This document shows, one piece after another, positions 18,399 through 29,762 of a stretch of 64,000 nucleotides of DNA; within the stretch, counting starts at the first letter, position 1; the number at the start of each line of letters is the position of its first letter. Position numbers and translations under genes: made by a program. The notes under the pieces are model-generated. The model searched no databases. It had not been told where the DNA came from and saw nothing but the letters and a program-made list of their open reading frames with translations. The stretch is taken from contig JASGKX010000001.1 of NCBI GenBank assembly GCA_049840475.1, positions 1,116,001 through 1,180,000 of the forward strand. The letters are read 5' to 3'. The DNA is from JBGVSA01 sp049840475. GTDB taxonomy: Bacteria > Pseudomonadota > Gammaproteobacteria > Burkholderiales > Rhodocyclaceae.

Positions 18399-19970
18399 TC
18401 AAGGCACGCGGGTGACGATGGTGCGCCCCTCGGAATAAGGCTCCATGATCACCACAATCAATCCATCCCTCGCCACATAAACACTGTCCGTGTCGGGCCA
18501 GGGTTTCCGCAGGCTCGCCGTGGCAAGTGCTGCCTTGACGTCATCTGCAGTGGCCATGACGAAGCAATCACGGCCCATGACGTAATTGAAAAGCTCGACT
18601 TGCCGATAGGGCGCGAACGAGGTTTCTTCCATCGACACGAAGGCTGTCCGTGGCCCCGGCACAGACGGGATGAGCATCAGGGGCTGACCGATCATGACAA
18701 TGCGATAGCTCCCGCACTGATCATCGTGAACCATAGGCTCCATTCGAGCCACGATGCGATTGGCAAAACCCTGGTCCCATTGACTGCGCATGATGACGAA
18801 CTGGGCGATGCGCACGTCGGTTACGATGTAGTTGAAGGCCAAAACGCACGCAGCGACAGCCAACCCAGCACGCACGCGCATTCGACTTTTCGAAAAGACC
18901 AAAAAGGCGGCTGCTATGGCGAAGGTTACTGGCACGACGAATCGACCCGAATGCCAGTAGCTGTTCTTCGAAATGATGAACGACAGATACACCGCAATCG
19001 GTGCCAGCAAACACCATAGCGCTGCGCTGGCGACGAGCGTGATCCGTTGTGTTGGTAGGACTTTACGTTGGGTCGCTCGATATAGCGCGAGGAGCGCCGC
19101 TCCGCCAAAGACACACGCGGGTAGCACCCGTGGCCCGCTAAAGGTGAAGTTCGGCTCGTGCCAGATACGTTCGAGAAAATCGACAGATATCAGTGGAAGC
19201 TGTGCGATCGCTTCGCCTAGTGTGTTGGTGTATAGGCGTCGAGCAAAGTGCTCCTGTGCCTGCAAGAGCGGCGATCCTGCTTCGATTGCGCGAAGCAGAG
19301 CCAGATACATGACGCATCCCAGTCCTGCAACGGACGCGTGGCGCAGCGCCTGTCGAGCGACCGCACGGTGGTCCCCGCACGAGTCCACTGCCCGAGAGAA
19401 GGCTGCCGCGACCATGACCGTCGCGAGTGTCGAGATGGCAGGCTGATAGAACGACAGACTGATCGCCGCCAATACCCCTCCCGCAACCAGCGAGCCGACC
19501 GACGAGCCGCCGATGAGCAAGGCGGTCATCGCGAATGTGGTGGGCAACACAAAGGTCAGGTTGTCGCCAGCAAAGCTGAAGTAATCGAGCACGAACGGGT
19601 AGGTGCTGATCAATGCGATGGCGATGAGGCGCGACCAATTGTCCGGACGGCCCAGCAGACGCGCGAACAACAGGCCGTTACCTACCTGCACCGGGATGGC
19701 GAGGAACATGCCCAGGTAATGCGTGGCGCCTTTCCCTAGCAATAGATAGAGGACGTCCTGTGCCCAGCGGCCCTCCATCACACGATAGGATGGGAAGTCC
19801 TGCAGCAGTACGTTCGGGAAAGTGTGGTTCGTGTAGATATTGCTGACCGCGAGTTGCCCAAAGGCAGCAAGGTTGATCAGAACACCAATCCAGAAAACCT
19901 GACCGAGTGTCAGGCGCTCGATGCGCTCCAGTACACGGGCAGTACCTAAATCGAAAGATGTGAGGGACAT
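18399..19970 (-). CDS. Polytopic membrane protein, GtrII-like glucosyltransferase domain
   Basis: The 523-residue protein has roughly ten to eleven membrane helices. After the first helix come NHTFPNVLLQDFPSYRVMEGRWAQ and later DYFSFAGDNLTFVLPTTFAM, a pattern matching the GtrII-type glucosyltransferase domain (Glucos_trans_II), which in phages and bacteria adds glucose to O-antigen from lipid-linked donors. No gtrA/gtrB partners are nearby, so it is an orphan. ATG 19970 (MSLTSFDLG) is preferred; ATGs up to 20036 are in frame. The assignment rests on weak overall similarity. Confidence 0.6.
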   Translation of the reverse strand: MSLTSFDLGTARVLERIERLTLGQVFWIGVLINLAAFGQLAVSNIYTNHTFPNVLLQDFPSYRVMEGRWAQDVLYLLLGKGATHYLGMFLAIPVQVGNGLLFARLLGRPDNWSRLIAIALISTYPFVLDYFSFAGDNLTFVLPTTFAMTALLIGGSSVGSLVAGGVLAAISLSFYQPAISTLATVMVAAAFSRAVDSCGDHRAVARQALRHASVAGLGCVMYLALLRAIEAGSPLLQAQEHFARRLYTNTLGEAIAQLPLISVDFLERIWHEPNFTFSGPRVLPACVFGGAALLALYRATQRKVLPTQRITLVASAALWCLLAPIAVYLSFIISKNSYWHSGRFVVPVTFAIAAAFLVFSKSRMRVRAGLAVAACVLAFNYIVTDVRIAQFVIMRSQWDQGFANRIVARMEPMVHDDQCGSYRIVMIGQPLMLIPSVPGPRTAFVSMEETSFAPYRQVELFNYVMGRDCFVMATADDVKAALATASLRKPWPDTDSVYVARDGLIVVIMEPYSEGRTIVTRVP

Positions 19971-20134
19971 TGCAAGGCCACCGAGACGGAACGCGCGCAC
20001 GCCGCTTTGCATGAACGGCGTGCGCGGCGACCGCATGCTACGGTCGGTAACACCTTGCTTTGTTGATGCGAGTTGGCTTGCTTGGCGGTGAGCGCAGAGT
20101 CCTGACTACGTTTCAGAAAAGACGGGAGTGCCGA

Positions 20135-22045
<1,911 letters not shown>

Positions 22046-22094
22046 GAGAGGCGGGAGTGGGACAATGCACGACCCGCGTATTGTAGCCGGCACC

Positions 22095-22646
22095 ATGCCC
22101 AAGTCTGAGCTGATCTACTACGTTGCCACCAGCCTGGACGGTTTTATCGCCACCGCCGATGGCGGTATCGACTGGTTGGCGCCCTTTGAAGGTGGCGCGC
22201 AGGACTACGGCTACGCTGCTTTCATCGACCGCATCGACGCCGTTGTGATGGGCAGCGCGACCTACGAGAAGTGCCTTGGCTTTGGCGAATGGCCATACGC
22301 TGGCAAGCGGGTGTGGGTGTTATCGTCGCGCGATCTGGATGCGGCCGATGCTGACGTCACGATTACGCCCGACGAGCCCGACGCTGTCATGCGCGAGATC
22401 GCCGCACAGGGCTTGCGACGTGTATGGCTGGCCGGTGGCGGCATGGTGGCGGGCGAGTTTCGCCGCCATGGGCTGATCACCGGCTATATCGTGTCGGTGA
22501 TTCCGGTCGTGCTAGGCAACGGCATTCCGTTGCTGGGCCACAGCGGCGACCAGGAACAGCTCGAACTGCTGGAAAGCCGTGCCTACCCGGACGGTATCGT
22601 TCAACTGCACTACCGGCCCCTTGATCCGGATACTCTTTCGTCATGA
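22095..22646 (+). CDS. Dihydrofolate reductase-family protein (RibD C-terminal type, YyaP-like)
   Basis: The 183-residue protein begins MPKSELIYYVATSLDGFIA, has DAVVMGSATYEKCL and WVLSSRDL at about residue 75, and LRRVWLAGGGMVAGEFRRHG at about 110. These match the RibD_C/DHFR-like NADPH-binding reductase family. It may be a reductase of unknown substrate and is not the main folate DHFR. It overlaps the next gene by 4 bp (ATGA), so the two are probably one transcript. Confidence 0.8.
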   Translation: MPKSELIYYVATSLDGFIATADGGIDWLAPFEGGAQDYGYAAFIDRIDAVVMGSATYEKCLGFGEWPYAGKRVWVLSSRDLDAADADVTITPDEPDAVMREIAAQGLRRVWLAGGGMVAGEFRRHGLITGYIVSVIPVVLGNGIPLLGHSGDQEQLELLESRAYPDGIVQLHYRPLDPDTLSS

Positions 22647-23293
22647 AACGCATATTGATTCCGGCGCTGCTGACTGTTTCAGTTGGCGCCGCCCTTGCCC
22701 AGCAGTCACCGCCCGCCGCCGATCCGTGGAAGGCCCAGTACACCCGCGCCGAAAAAATGCGCCAGGACGCCGAAGCGGCGCGCCGCAAGGCCCAGGAAGA
22801 ACGCGACGCGGATGACGCTGCCTGCTACCACAAGTTTCTGGTGAATCACTGCCTGGACAAGTCGCGCGAGACCTACCTCGAAAAGATCGTTGTTGCGCGC
22901 CAGCAGGAAGTGGACGCGGCCAACCTTGAGCGCGAAGCCAAGTCAGCAGAACTGGCGATCAAGGATGCCGAACGCGCGGCCAATCCGCCGCAACCGACAG
23001 TCGGCCCGGTTGGGGATGTTTCCGCACCGCACGCCGGACCGCGCCCCACGATGCCACCGATCCCGGCCAACCGGCCGTCGCCCAAATCGCCTCAGCCGAC
23101 CGCCGCTCCGCTGGACCCGAAGGCACAGGCTGCGCGCGACGCCGAGCGTCAGGCGCAGCGCGCCCAAGAGGCCGACGAGGCAGCCATGCGCGCGCAACAA
23201 GCGCGTGAGGACAAGGCGCGCTACGACGAGCGCGCGCGCCAAGCCGCAGAAAAGAAAGCCTCCAAGCCGCAATCCGCGCCGGTCGCCAAGTAA
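22643..23293 (+). CDS. Exported Ala/Arg-rich coiled-coil protein of unknown function
   Basis: The 216-residue protein has a clear signal peptide (MKRILIPALLTVSVGAALAQ). Long charged helices follow (AEKMRQDAEAARRKAQEER, LEREAKSAELAIKDAERAA), then a Pro-rich middle, and a second helix rich in A, R, Q and E with KKASKPQ at the end. A Cys pair occurs around residues 53-62 (AACYHKFLVNHCLDK). No known domain is recognised. Helix-rich exported proteins of this kind are common in Burkholderiales. It is translationally coupled to the preceding reductase gene. Confidence 0.75.
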   Translation: MKRILIPALLTVSVGAALAQQSPPAADPWKAQYTRAEKMRQDAEAARRKAQEERDADDAACYHKFLVNHCLDKSRETYLEKIVVARQQEVDAANLEREAKSAELAIKDAERAANPPQPTVGPVGDVSAPHAGPRPTMPPIPANRPSPKSPQPTAAPLDPKAQAARDAERQAQRAQEADEAAMRAQQAREDKARYDERARQAAEKKASKPQSAPVAK

Positions 23294-24355
23294 TCAGGCC
23301 CGCTGGGGTAGCGTGGTTAGCACTCGCTTGATCGGGGTCGGCAGACCGTAGCGATCCAGTGCATTGAGCGGAGCCCAAGTCAGGGCGTCTTCGGTCGCCT
23401 GCGCGGGTTGGGCAGGCAACTGCGCGAGCCATGGCGTGATGGTCAGCGCGAAATGCGTGAACGTGTGGCGTACGGGCGCCAGCGCCGACACCTCATCCGG
23501 CATCACGCCGCTGCGGCGCAGTGCCAGCGCCATGGCGGATTCGCCTTCTGCCGCCTCCGGCAGACTATAAAGCCCCCCCCAGATCCCCGTTGGCGGACGA
23601 CGCTCCAGCAGCACGTTGCCCTGGGCGATCATTACCAGCATGTCCGCACTTCGCTCCGGTATCGCCTTGCGGGGCCGGGAGGCCGGTAATTCACCCTGAC
23701 GCCCTGTCAGGCGCGCCACGCAGGTTTCGTTGACCGGGCAATGCAGGCACACGGGCCGACCGCGCGTGCACACGGTGGCGCCCAGATCCATCAAGGCTTG
23801 CGTGTAGGTATCGATCCCTTCGGCAGGAAGTAGCTCGTCGGCCAGCTTCCACATGGCCTGTTCGACAGCACGTGCGCCGGGGAAGCCTTCTACACCGAAT
23901 TGCCGAGCCAGCACGCGCTTGACGTTGCCGTCGAGGATTGCGGCCCGCTCTCCAAAGCAGAACGATGCGATCGCCGCCGCTGTCGAGCGCCCGATACCAG
24001 GCAGCGTGGCAAGTTGTTCGCTGGTGCGCGGGAACTGGCCACTGAACTCTGCGCATACCCGCTGTGCGCATTTGTGCAGGTTGCGCGCCCGTGCGTAGTA
24101 GCCCAGTCCAGCCCAGTGGGCGAGTACGTCGTCGATTGGCGCATTGGCCAGCGACATAACGCTGGGGAAGGAATCCAGAAAGCGAAGGTAGTACGGAATG
24201 ACCGTGTCGACCTGCGTTTGCTGCAACATGATTTCCGACAGCCACACTCGATACGGATCGCGTGTCTGCTGCCAAGGGAGGTCGTGCCGTCCGTGAGTAC
24301 GTTGCCAGCTAATGAGGCGAGGAGCGAAGTCAGAAGATGCGGGTGCTTGAGCCAT
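23294..24355 (-). CDS. mutY: A/G-specific adenine DNA glycosylase MutY
   Basis: MutY removes adenine mispaired with 8-oxoguanine. The 353-residue protein has WLSEIMLQQTQVDTVIPYY (catalytic Glu in SEIMLQQT), the helix-hairpin-helix LATLPGIGRSTAAAIASF, the catalytic Asp in AAILDGNVKRVLAR, an iron-sulfur cluster loop CTRGRPVCLHCPVNETC (C-x6-C-x2-C-x5-C), and a C-terminal NUDIX-like domain that reads 8-oxoG (LLERRPPTGIWGGLYSLPE). ATG 24355 (MAQAPASSD) is chosen over 24406. Confidence 0.95.
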   Translation of the reverse strand: MAQAPASSDFAPRLISWQRTHGRHDLPWQQTRDPYRVWLSEIMLQQTQVDTVIPYYLRFLDSFPSVMSLANAPIDDVLAHWAGLGYYARARNLHKCAQRVCAEFSGQFPRTSEQLATLPGIGRSTAAAIASFCFGERAAILDGNVKRVLARQFGVEGFPGARAVEQAMWKLADELLPAEGIDTYTQALMDLGATVCTRGRPVCLHCPVNETCVARLTGRQGELPASRPRKAIPERSADMLVMIAQGNVLLERRPPTGIWGGLYSLPEAAEGESAMALALRRSGVMPDEVSALAPVRHTFTHFALTITPWLAQLPAQPAQATEDALTWAPLNALDRYGLPTPIKRVLTTLPQRA

Positions 24356-24445
24356 GGCGCAAGTGTAGCGCGGGGGCGTGGCGGGTCGACGCCGACGCCG
24401 TGGCACCCGATAATGCTAGGTTCCCGCCCTCGACATGACATCCCG

Positions 24446-24958
24446 ATGACGCAGCACAGTTCCGACCACCCCGATGCCGATGGACACGCTTTTCGGCGTG
24501 CGCTGGGCATGTTCGCCACCGGCATTACGGTTGTGACGGCGCTGAGCGAAGACGGCACTCCCGTCGGGTTGACGGTGAACTCGTTCAATTCGGTTTCGCT
24601 GCATCCGCCGCTGGTGGTGTGGAGTTTGTCCAACCACGTTGGCATTCGTCACGTGATGGAGCGCTGCTCGCACTATGCGGTCAACGTGCTGGCGCACGAT
24701 CAGGAGGTGATTTCGCGGCGCTTCGCTGGCAAGCTCAGTGAGCGCTTCGTTGGCCTGGAATGGCACAAGGGCTTGACCGGCGTGCCATTGCTGTCCGGCT
24801 GCTGCGCGCACTTTGAAGTGCGCAACACCATGCAACGCGAAGGCGGCGACCACATCGTGTTCATCGGCGAGGTAGAGCGTTTTGAGCGCTTCGACCGTGA
24901 CCCACTGATCTACTTCCGGGGGCGTTACCGCCAGTTGGCCGAAGGAGGCGACCGATGA
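24446..24958 (+). CDS. Flavin reductase-like domain protein
   Basis: This 170-residue flavin reductase-like FMN-binding protein has FRRALGMFATGITVVTAL, the hallmark PVGLTVNSFNSVSLHPPLVV, and FAGKLSERFVGLEWHKG. Members reduce FMN/FAD with NAD(P)H to feed a monooxygenase, but no monooxygenase is adjacent. Its last codons overlap the hslR start (ATGA), so the two are translationally coupled. Confidence 0.87.
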   Translation: MTQHSSDHPDADGHAFRRALGMFATGITVVTALSEDGTPVGLTVNSFNSVSLHPPLVVWSLSNHVGIRHVMERCSHYAVNVLAHDQEVISRRFAGKLSERFVGLEWHKGLTGVPLLSGCCAHFEVRNTMQREGGDHIVFIGEVERFERFDRDPLIYFRGRYRQLAEGGDR

Positions 24959-25335
24959 GCGAAGGCGTGCGGTTGGACAAATGGCTGTGGGCGGCGCGGT
25001 TCTTCAAGACGCGCACACTGGCAACCGAGGCCGTTGAAGGTGGACGCGTGCATGTGAATGGTGTGCGCGTAAAGCCGGCCAAGGACGTCAAACCGGGGGA
25101 CCGCGTGGAAGTGACCATGGCCGAGACGCGCTGGGAGCTGATCGTGCGCGATCTGGCCGAAAAGCGTGGCCCCGCCACGGTGGCCCGCACCCTCTATGAA
25201 GAAACCGAAGCCAGCCAGCGGGCTCGCGCCGAGCGTGCCGAGGCTCGACGCGTACAGGCTGAGCCAGCGGACGACATTCGCGGCCGCCCAACCAAGCGCG
25301 ACCGACGCTCGCTCGACCGGTTTCGCCACAACTGA
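24955..25335 (+). CDS. hslR: Heat shock protein 15, S4-domain ribosome-recycling factor
   Basis: The 126-residue protein has an N-terminal S4 RNA-binding domain (RLDKWLWAARFFKTRTLATE, GRVHVNGVRVKPAKDVKPGD) and a basic C-terminal tail ending RPTKRDRRSLDRFRHN. Hsp15 binds stalled 50S subunits carrying peptidyl-tRNA and helps recycle them. Length and layout match HslR of E. coli. Confidence 0.9.
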   Translation: MSEGVRLDKWLWAARFFKTRTLATEAVEGGRVHVNGVRVKPAKDVKPGDRVEVTMAETRWELIVRDLAEKRGPATVARTLYEETEASQRARAERAEARRVQAEPADDIRGRPTKRDRRSLDRFRHN

Positions 25336-25343
25336 GATGGCGC

Positions 25344-26219
25344 TCAGTCGAGCGTCATCGCCAGCGCGATCGGCAGAAAGACGAGCGACAGCACGTTGCC
25401 GATGAGCACGATCGAGGCGACCTTTTCGGGCTCTTGGTTGAAGCGTTCGGCAAAGATGTAGTTGAGTACGGCGGGCGGCATGGCGCCGTAAATCACCAGC
25501 AGGGCGAAATCCAGCCCGCGTATTCCCAGCACCATTCCCACCACCCACGAGACCGCTGCGCCCAACAGCGGCCGTGTGATGGCGCCCGTCAGTCCGATGC
25601 GCCAGGACGATAGTTCTGCTTCTGCCAGACGCGCGCCGAGTGCAAAGAGCATGAGCGGAATGGCGATATCGCCAAGCATCTTGATCGCCATGAGCAGCGG
25701 CGGCCACACGACCCAACCCATCAACGAGACGATCGCGCCAGCGATGGTGGCGAACACCAGCGGCAGGCGCCAGATCATCAACAGGCGCGCGTGACGGTCA
25801 AGTAGCCACCCGCCAAAGACAAAGTGCAGCGATGTCGAAATGACAAACAGCACCACGGCGGATGGCAGCGCGGCATCGCCGAACGCCAGCACGGCAAGAG
25901 GAATCCCGAGGTTGCCGGAATTGCCGAACATCAGCGGCGGCAGCAGCGTCTTGAGATCCGCGCGTGTTGCGCGCGCCACCGCAAGGCCGACAACGCCCGA
26001 GAGTATGACCACCACCAGCATCGCGAGCGCCAGCGTGCGGTGTGCCGAGAGATCGAAATCCTTGCCCGCCAGCACGGCAAAGGACAGCGCCGGTGCGAAC
26101 ACGTCCATGGTGAGACGGTTGGCATGAGAGAGGTCCGGACGGTTGCGGCGTGCGACGAAGTATCCGACGGCCGCGATGGCGAACATCGGGAAGAGAATCG
26201 AGACGATGCGCTGGAGCAT
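25344..26219 (-). CDS. AEC-family permease (auxin efflux carrier type)
   Basis: The 291-residue protein has about ten hydrophobic segments, beginning VSILFPMFAIAAVGYFVARR. It has MFGNSGNLGIPLAVLAFGD, the central N-G-P loop typical of membrane transport protein PF03547, and ends YGAMPPAVLNYIFAERFNQ. AEC carriers of bacteria export or import small organic acids. The substrate is unknown. It lies downstream of hslU in the same orientation with an 80-bp gap. Confidence 0.85.
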   Translation of the reverse strand: MLQRIVSILFPMFAIAAVGYFVARRNRPDLSHANRLTMDVFAPALSFAVLAGKDFDLSAHRTLALAMLVVVILSGVVGLAVARATRADLKTLLPPLMFGNSGNLGIPLAVLAFGDAALPSAVVLFVISTSLHFVFGGWLLDRHARLLMIWRLPLVFATIAGAIVSLMGWVVWPPLLMAIKMLGDIAIPLMLFALGARLAEAELSSWRIGLTGAITRPLLGAAVSWVVGMVLGIRGLDFALLVIYGAMPPAVLNYIFAERFNQEPEKVASIVLIGNVLSLVFLPIALAMTLD

Positions 26220-26299
26220 CTCGCGATTATGCAGCCTGCTTGGGGGTGCGGGCTGTCAGGGAATGTCCGGGCGGCGACACGTGTCGCCACCCGTTTTCG

Positions 26300-27631
26300 T
26301 CAGAGGATGAAGCGCGCGAGGTCTTCGCGTTGCGACAGAACCCCCAGACGATTGTCAACGTACGCGCCGTCAACCACGACTTTGTCGAGACCGGGCTGAC
26401 CCGCGTCGAAGGCGACCTCTTCCAGCAGCTTTTCCATCACCGTGTAGAGGCGACGAGCGCCGATGTTCTCGGTTTTCTCGTTGACGTTGAAAGCAATTTC
26501 CGCGAGTCGGCGGATGCCTTCTGGCTGGAACGTCACGGTCACGCCGTCAGTCGCCAGCAGCGCTTCGTACTGGCGCGTGAGGCAGGCGTCGGTGCTGGTG
26601 AGGATGCGCTCAAAGTCCTCGACCGAAAGTGATTCCAGTTCCACGCGGATCGGAAAGCGGCCTTGCAGTTCGGGAATCAGATCGCTGGGCTTGGACAGAT
26701 GGAATGCGCCACTGGCGATGAACAGGATGTGGTCCGTCTTGATCATGCCGTACTTGGTGCTGACCGTCGTACCTTCGACCAGCGGCAACAGGTCGCGCTG
26801 TACGCCCTGGCGCGATACATCGGCCCCTTGTGCATCGGAGCGCGAGGCAATCTTGTCGATTTCGTCCAGGAAAACGATGCCGTTCTGTTCGACTGCAGTG
26901 ACGGCTTCGGTCTTGAGCTCTTCGTCATTGACCAGTCGCGCGGCTTCTTCGTCGGCGAGCAGCTTGAGTGCGTTGACGATCTTCATCTTGCGCAACTTTT
27001 TACGGCCTTGTCCCATATTCTGGAACATGCCCTGAATCTGCTGCGTGAGTTCTTCCATGCCAGGGGGCGCGAAAATTTCGGCCGTCGCACCCATCTGGGC
27101 GATTTCGATCTCGATTTCCTTGTCATCGAGTTCGCCTTCGCGCAGGCGCTTGCGGAATTTTTGCCGCGTGCTCGTTTCGTCCGTCGCTTGAGGTTCGGCC
27201 GAGAAGCCCACCGGACGCGCGGGCGGCAGAAGTACGTCGAGAACGCGGTCTTCGGCCGCATCCAGCGCGCGGTCGCGCACACGGCGCATGGCGTGCGAGC
27301 GCGCTTCTTTCACCGCGATTTCGACGAGATCGCGGATGATCGTGTTGACGTCGCGGCCTACGTAGCCGACCTCGGTGAACTTGGTCGCTTCAACCTTGAT
27401 GAAGGGAGCGTTGGCCAGGCGCGCAAGGCGGCGTGCGATCTCGGTCTTGCCTACGCCGGTCGGGCCGATCATGAGGATGTTCTTCGGCGTGATCTCGGCC
27501 TGCAGGGGCTCGGCCACGCGCGAGCGCCGCCAGCGGTTGCGAAGGGCCACGGCCACGGCGCGCTTGGCGCGATCCTGGCCGACGATGTGCTTGTCCAGTT
27601 CGGAGACGATCTCCGGGGGCGTCATGTTCAT
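26300..27631 (-). CDS. hslU: ATP-dependent protease HslUV, ATPase subunit
   Basis: HslU is the AAA+ unfoldase that feeds the HslV peptidase. The 443-residue protein has EIVSELDKHIVGQDRAKRAV, Walker A GPTGVGKTEIARRLA, the pore motif GYVGRD, the inserted I-domain (about residues 110-240, FAPPGMEELTQQIQGMFQN), Walker B GIVFLDEIDKIA, and the C-terminal tail REDLARFIL that contacts HslV. It follows hslV with a 69-bp gap. Confidence 0.97.
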   Translation of the reverse strand: MNMTPPEIVSELDKHIVGQDRAKRAVAVALRNRWRRSRVAEPLQAEITPKNILMIGPTGVGKTEIARRLARLANAPFIKVEATKFTEVGYVGRDVNTIIRDLVEIAVKEARSHAMRRVRDRALDAAEDRVLDVLLPPARPVGFSAEPQATDETSTRQKFRKRLREGELDDKEIEIEIAQMGATAEIFAPPGMEELTQQIQGMFQNMGQGRKKLRKMKIVNALKLLADEEAARLVNDEELKTEAVTAVEQNGIVFLDEIDKIASRSDAQGADVSRQGVQRDLLPLVEGTTVSTKYGMIKTDHILFIASGAFHLSKPSDLIPELQGRFPIRVELESLSVEDFERILTSTDACLTRQYEALLATDGVTVTFQPEGIRRLAEIAFNVNEKTENIGARRLYTVMEKLLEEVAFDAGQPGLDKVVVDGAYVDNRLGVLSQREDLARFIL

Positions 27632-27700
27632 GGTCGTGCCTGCTGCGGAAAAGGGGGATTCGCGGCGTGCGCATGGGCACGCGCCACGTTTGACTCAAGG

Positions 27701-28237
27701 TCAGTCCAGCGTCTCGATGGTGTGACTCTGGTTGGTATAGATGCAAAGGTCGCCCGCGATGGAGAGCGATTTCTTGACGACCTCGGCGGGCGCCAGGTCG
27801 GTATTTTCGATCAGCGCACGTGCGGCCGACTGCGCATAGGCGCCACCGCTGCCGATGGCGACGATACCCTGCTCGGGTTCGAGCACATCACCATTGCCTG
27901 TGATGATCAGCGAGTGGTCGCGATCCGCGACAGCCAGCATGGCTTCGAGCCGACGCAACATGCGATCGGTGCGCCAGTCTTTGGCAAGCTCGACCGCGCT
28001 GCGCAGCAGGTTGCCCTGGTGCTTTTCGAGCTTGGCCTCGAAACGCTCGAACAGCGTGAACGCATCGGCCGTGCCGCCGGCAAAGCCAGCCAGGATCTGG
28101 TCCTGATACAGGCGGCGCACTTTGCGTGCAGTGGCCTTGACGACGATGTTGCCGAGCGTGACCTGTCCGTCACCGCCAAGCGCTACCGAGCGCCCGCGCC
28201 GTACCGACAGGATGGTTGTGCCGTGATATTGCTCCAT
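27701..28237 (-). CDS. hslV: ATP-dependent protease HslUV, peptidase subunit
   Basis: The 178-residue proteasome-like Ntn hydrolase begins MEQYHGTTILSVRRG; after removal of six residues, Thr7 becomes the nucleophile. VALGGDGQVTLGN and IGSGGAYAQSAARAL are characteristic. It is transcribed with hslU, and a STAS protein gene lies just upstream. Confidence 0.97.
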   Translation of the reverse strand: MEQYHGTTILSVRRGRSVALGGDGQVTLGNIVVKATARKVRRLYQDQILAGFAGGTADAFTLFERFEAKLEKHQGNLLRSAVELAKDWRTDRMLRRLEAMLAVADRDHSLIITGNGDVLEPEQGIVAIGSGGAYAQSAARALIENTDLAPAEVVKKSLSIAGDLCIYTNQSHTIETLD

Positions 28238-28273
28238 GGTGTCCTTCCGACCGCTTGGAAACCCTTTGGGTCC

Positions 28274-29452
28274 TCAACGACGTGAAAGTTCGATCTGAGC
28301 CACCTGATCGATGCCCATCACTCGCATCAAGGCGGCGACCATGGCGTTCACGCCACGGATTTCGACCTTCTTGCCTTGAGTCTGGAACTGGGCGAATTGA
28401 TTGAACAGAGCTCCCGCGCTGACGAACTCGAGCCGGCTGAGTGCACGTGCGTCGATGTCGACGACCTGGCGCTCATGAGCATATGCCACCAGGCGACGCA
28501 GGGTTTCGGTCTGGCTATTGCTGGTCAGTGAGCCTTCCAGCGCGAAGCCGCCCGCGGGTTCTTCGACACGCGGCTCGAAACCGCCCGTGTCGGTCAGCCC
28601 ACCGGTGTCCGTCATGCTGGCCGGTTCGGGCAATTCAAACGAAGGGGGCGACTCTTCGAACGTAATCGCATAATCGAGCGCGATTTCGTCAAAGCGATCC
28701 TGGTTGCCCAGTTGCTGCAACAGAGCGAGTGCCAGCAGCCAGAACTGGCCGTTTTCTTTTTCGCCGACCTTGAGCCTGGGCTCAACCAGCGTCAGCGCAT
28801 TCTGCGCACCCAGCAGAGTGACGCGTGTGCGGCTACGTTTGAGTTCGGTGACGACTTCCATCAGCAGGGCTGCGCCGGTTTCGTCAATGCCACGCAGGCG
28901 CGACATGTCGATGCGCAGCTTGCCGGCCTTGGTGCCGATGCGAGCGTATTGCTCAAACTGGCTGCGGGCATTTGCGCTCAGCGTGCCAGTAAGGTTCACC
29001 GCTGGGGATGACTCCCGCACCGGCGCTGTGGCAACGGGTTCAGCCTCGCCCCACAGCGGCGGGGATATTTCGAACTGTTGAGCAAAGCCCACTGCCCGTG
29101 TGTCAAAGGCTTCTTTGTTGCCGGTCAGCCGATAAAGGTCGAGCAGCATGCGCCACAGGCCTTCGCCTGCGCGCCCGCCAGCGGCGTCGATAGCCTGTTC
29201 GAGCACCACGCGGGCCGGTTCGTCGTTGGCGTTGGCGTAGAGCACGGCGGCTTCTTCGACGGCGGCGTTGTCGTCAAGCCCTGAGTCGGAAACCTGGATA
29301 CTCTCGGCGGCCTGGGCCAGCGCGGAACGGCCGCTGTCGCCGTGCGGAAAATCGAGGATGGAGTTGCCATCCGGCCTGCCCCCTGCGCGCTCATCCGCCG
29401 CTGAATGAACGTCGGAGTCGGAAGGCTTCTTGCCGAAGAAGGGGATCACCAT
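28274..29452 (-). CDS. STAS-domain protein of unknown function
   Basis: The 392-residue soluble protein has an acidic N-terminal part (MVIPFFGKKPSDSD) with a helical segment like tetratricopeptide helices (AVLYANANDEPARVVLEQAI). Two STAS-like modules follow: one near residue 170-240 (LRIDMSRLRGIDETGAALLM) and one at the C-terminus (VVDIDARALSRLEFVSAGAL, FQTQGKKVEIRGVNAMVAAL). STAS domains act in anti-anti-sigma switches and anion sensing; no partner kinase is nearby. The gene lies 36 bp upstream of hslV. Confidence 0.75.
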   Translation of the reverse strand: MVIPFFGKKPSDSDVHSAADERAGGRPDGNSILDFPHGDSGRSALAQAAESIQVSDSGLDDNAAVEEAAVLYANANDEPARVVLEQAIDAAGGRAGEGLWRMLLDLYRLTGNKEAFDTRAVGFAQQFEISPPLWGEAEPVATAPVRESSPAVNLTGTLSANARSQFEQYARIGTKAGKLRIDMSRLRGIDETGAALLMEVVTELKRSRTRVTLLGAQNALTLVEPRLKVGEKENGQFWLLALALLQQLGNQDRFDEIALDYAITFEESPPSFELPEPASMTDTGGLTDTGGFEPRVEEPAGGFALEGSLTSNSQTETLRRLVAYAHERQVVDIDARALSRLEFVSAGALFNQFAQFQTQGKKVEIRGVNAMVAALMRVMGIDQVAQIELSRR

Positions 29453-29762
29453 ATGGTTCTACTCTTGGCGACTGCGCCGGAAGGGTCAGAAGTCGGCCCA
29501 AGGCCGATCACTTTGCCTTCAGCGGGCGACGCATTGCATCGCTCTCATGGAGCCGCATTCGCGGCCTTGTTGCCCCGCGGTGGAAGTCGTCTTGTGGACG
29601 GCGCTACCAGAGCGATAGGCGCTGCGCTTGTCTGTTGGTGCCTTGCGGGCGCGCGCAGCCCGCATGGACACAGGGTGGTTCATTTCCGGCTTGGCGGCTG
29701 TGACAACCCGCACGCCGGCCGAGTACTGCCCTTCGGCAGTACTCGTGGCCTGGTCACCGAGG
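29453..29762. other. 310-bp intergenic region between dksA and the STAS gene
   Basis: No supported gene was seen. Near the dksA end it holds a perfect 10-bp hairpin (GAGTACTGCC 29721-29730, GGCAGTACTC 29735-29744) with a tetraloop, which could end dksA transcripts although no T-run follows on the minus strand. The STAS gene promoter should lie in the other half. Confidence 0.5.

Noticed and set aside
26663..28285. A 540-codon plus-strand frame opposite hslU and hslV
   Set aside because: It is a shadow of two certain genes, with no domain or ribosome site.
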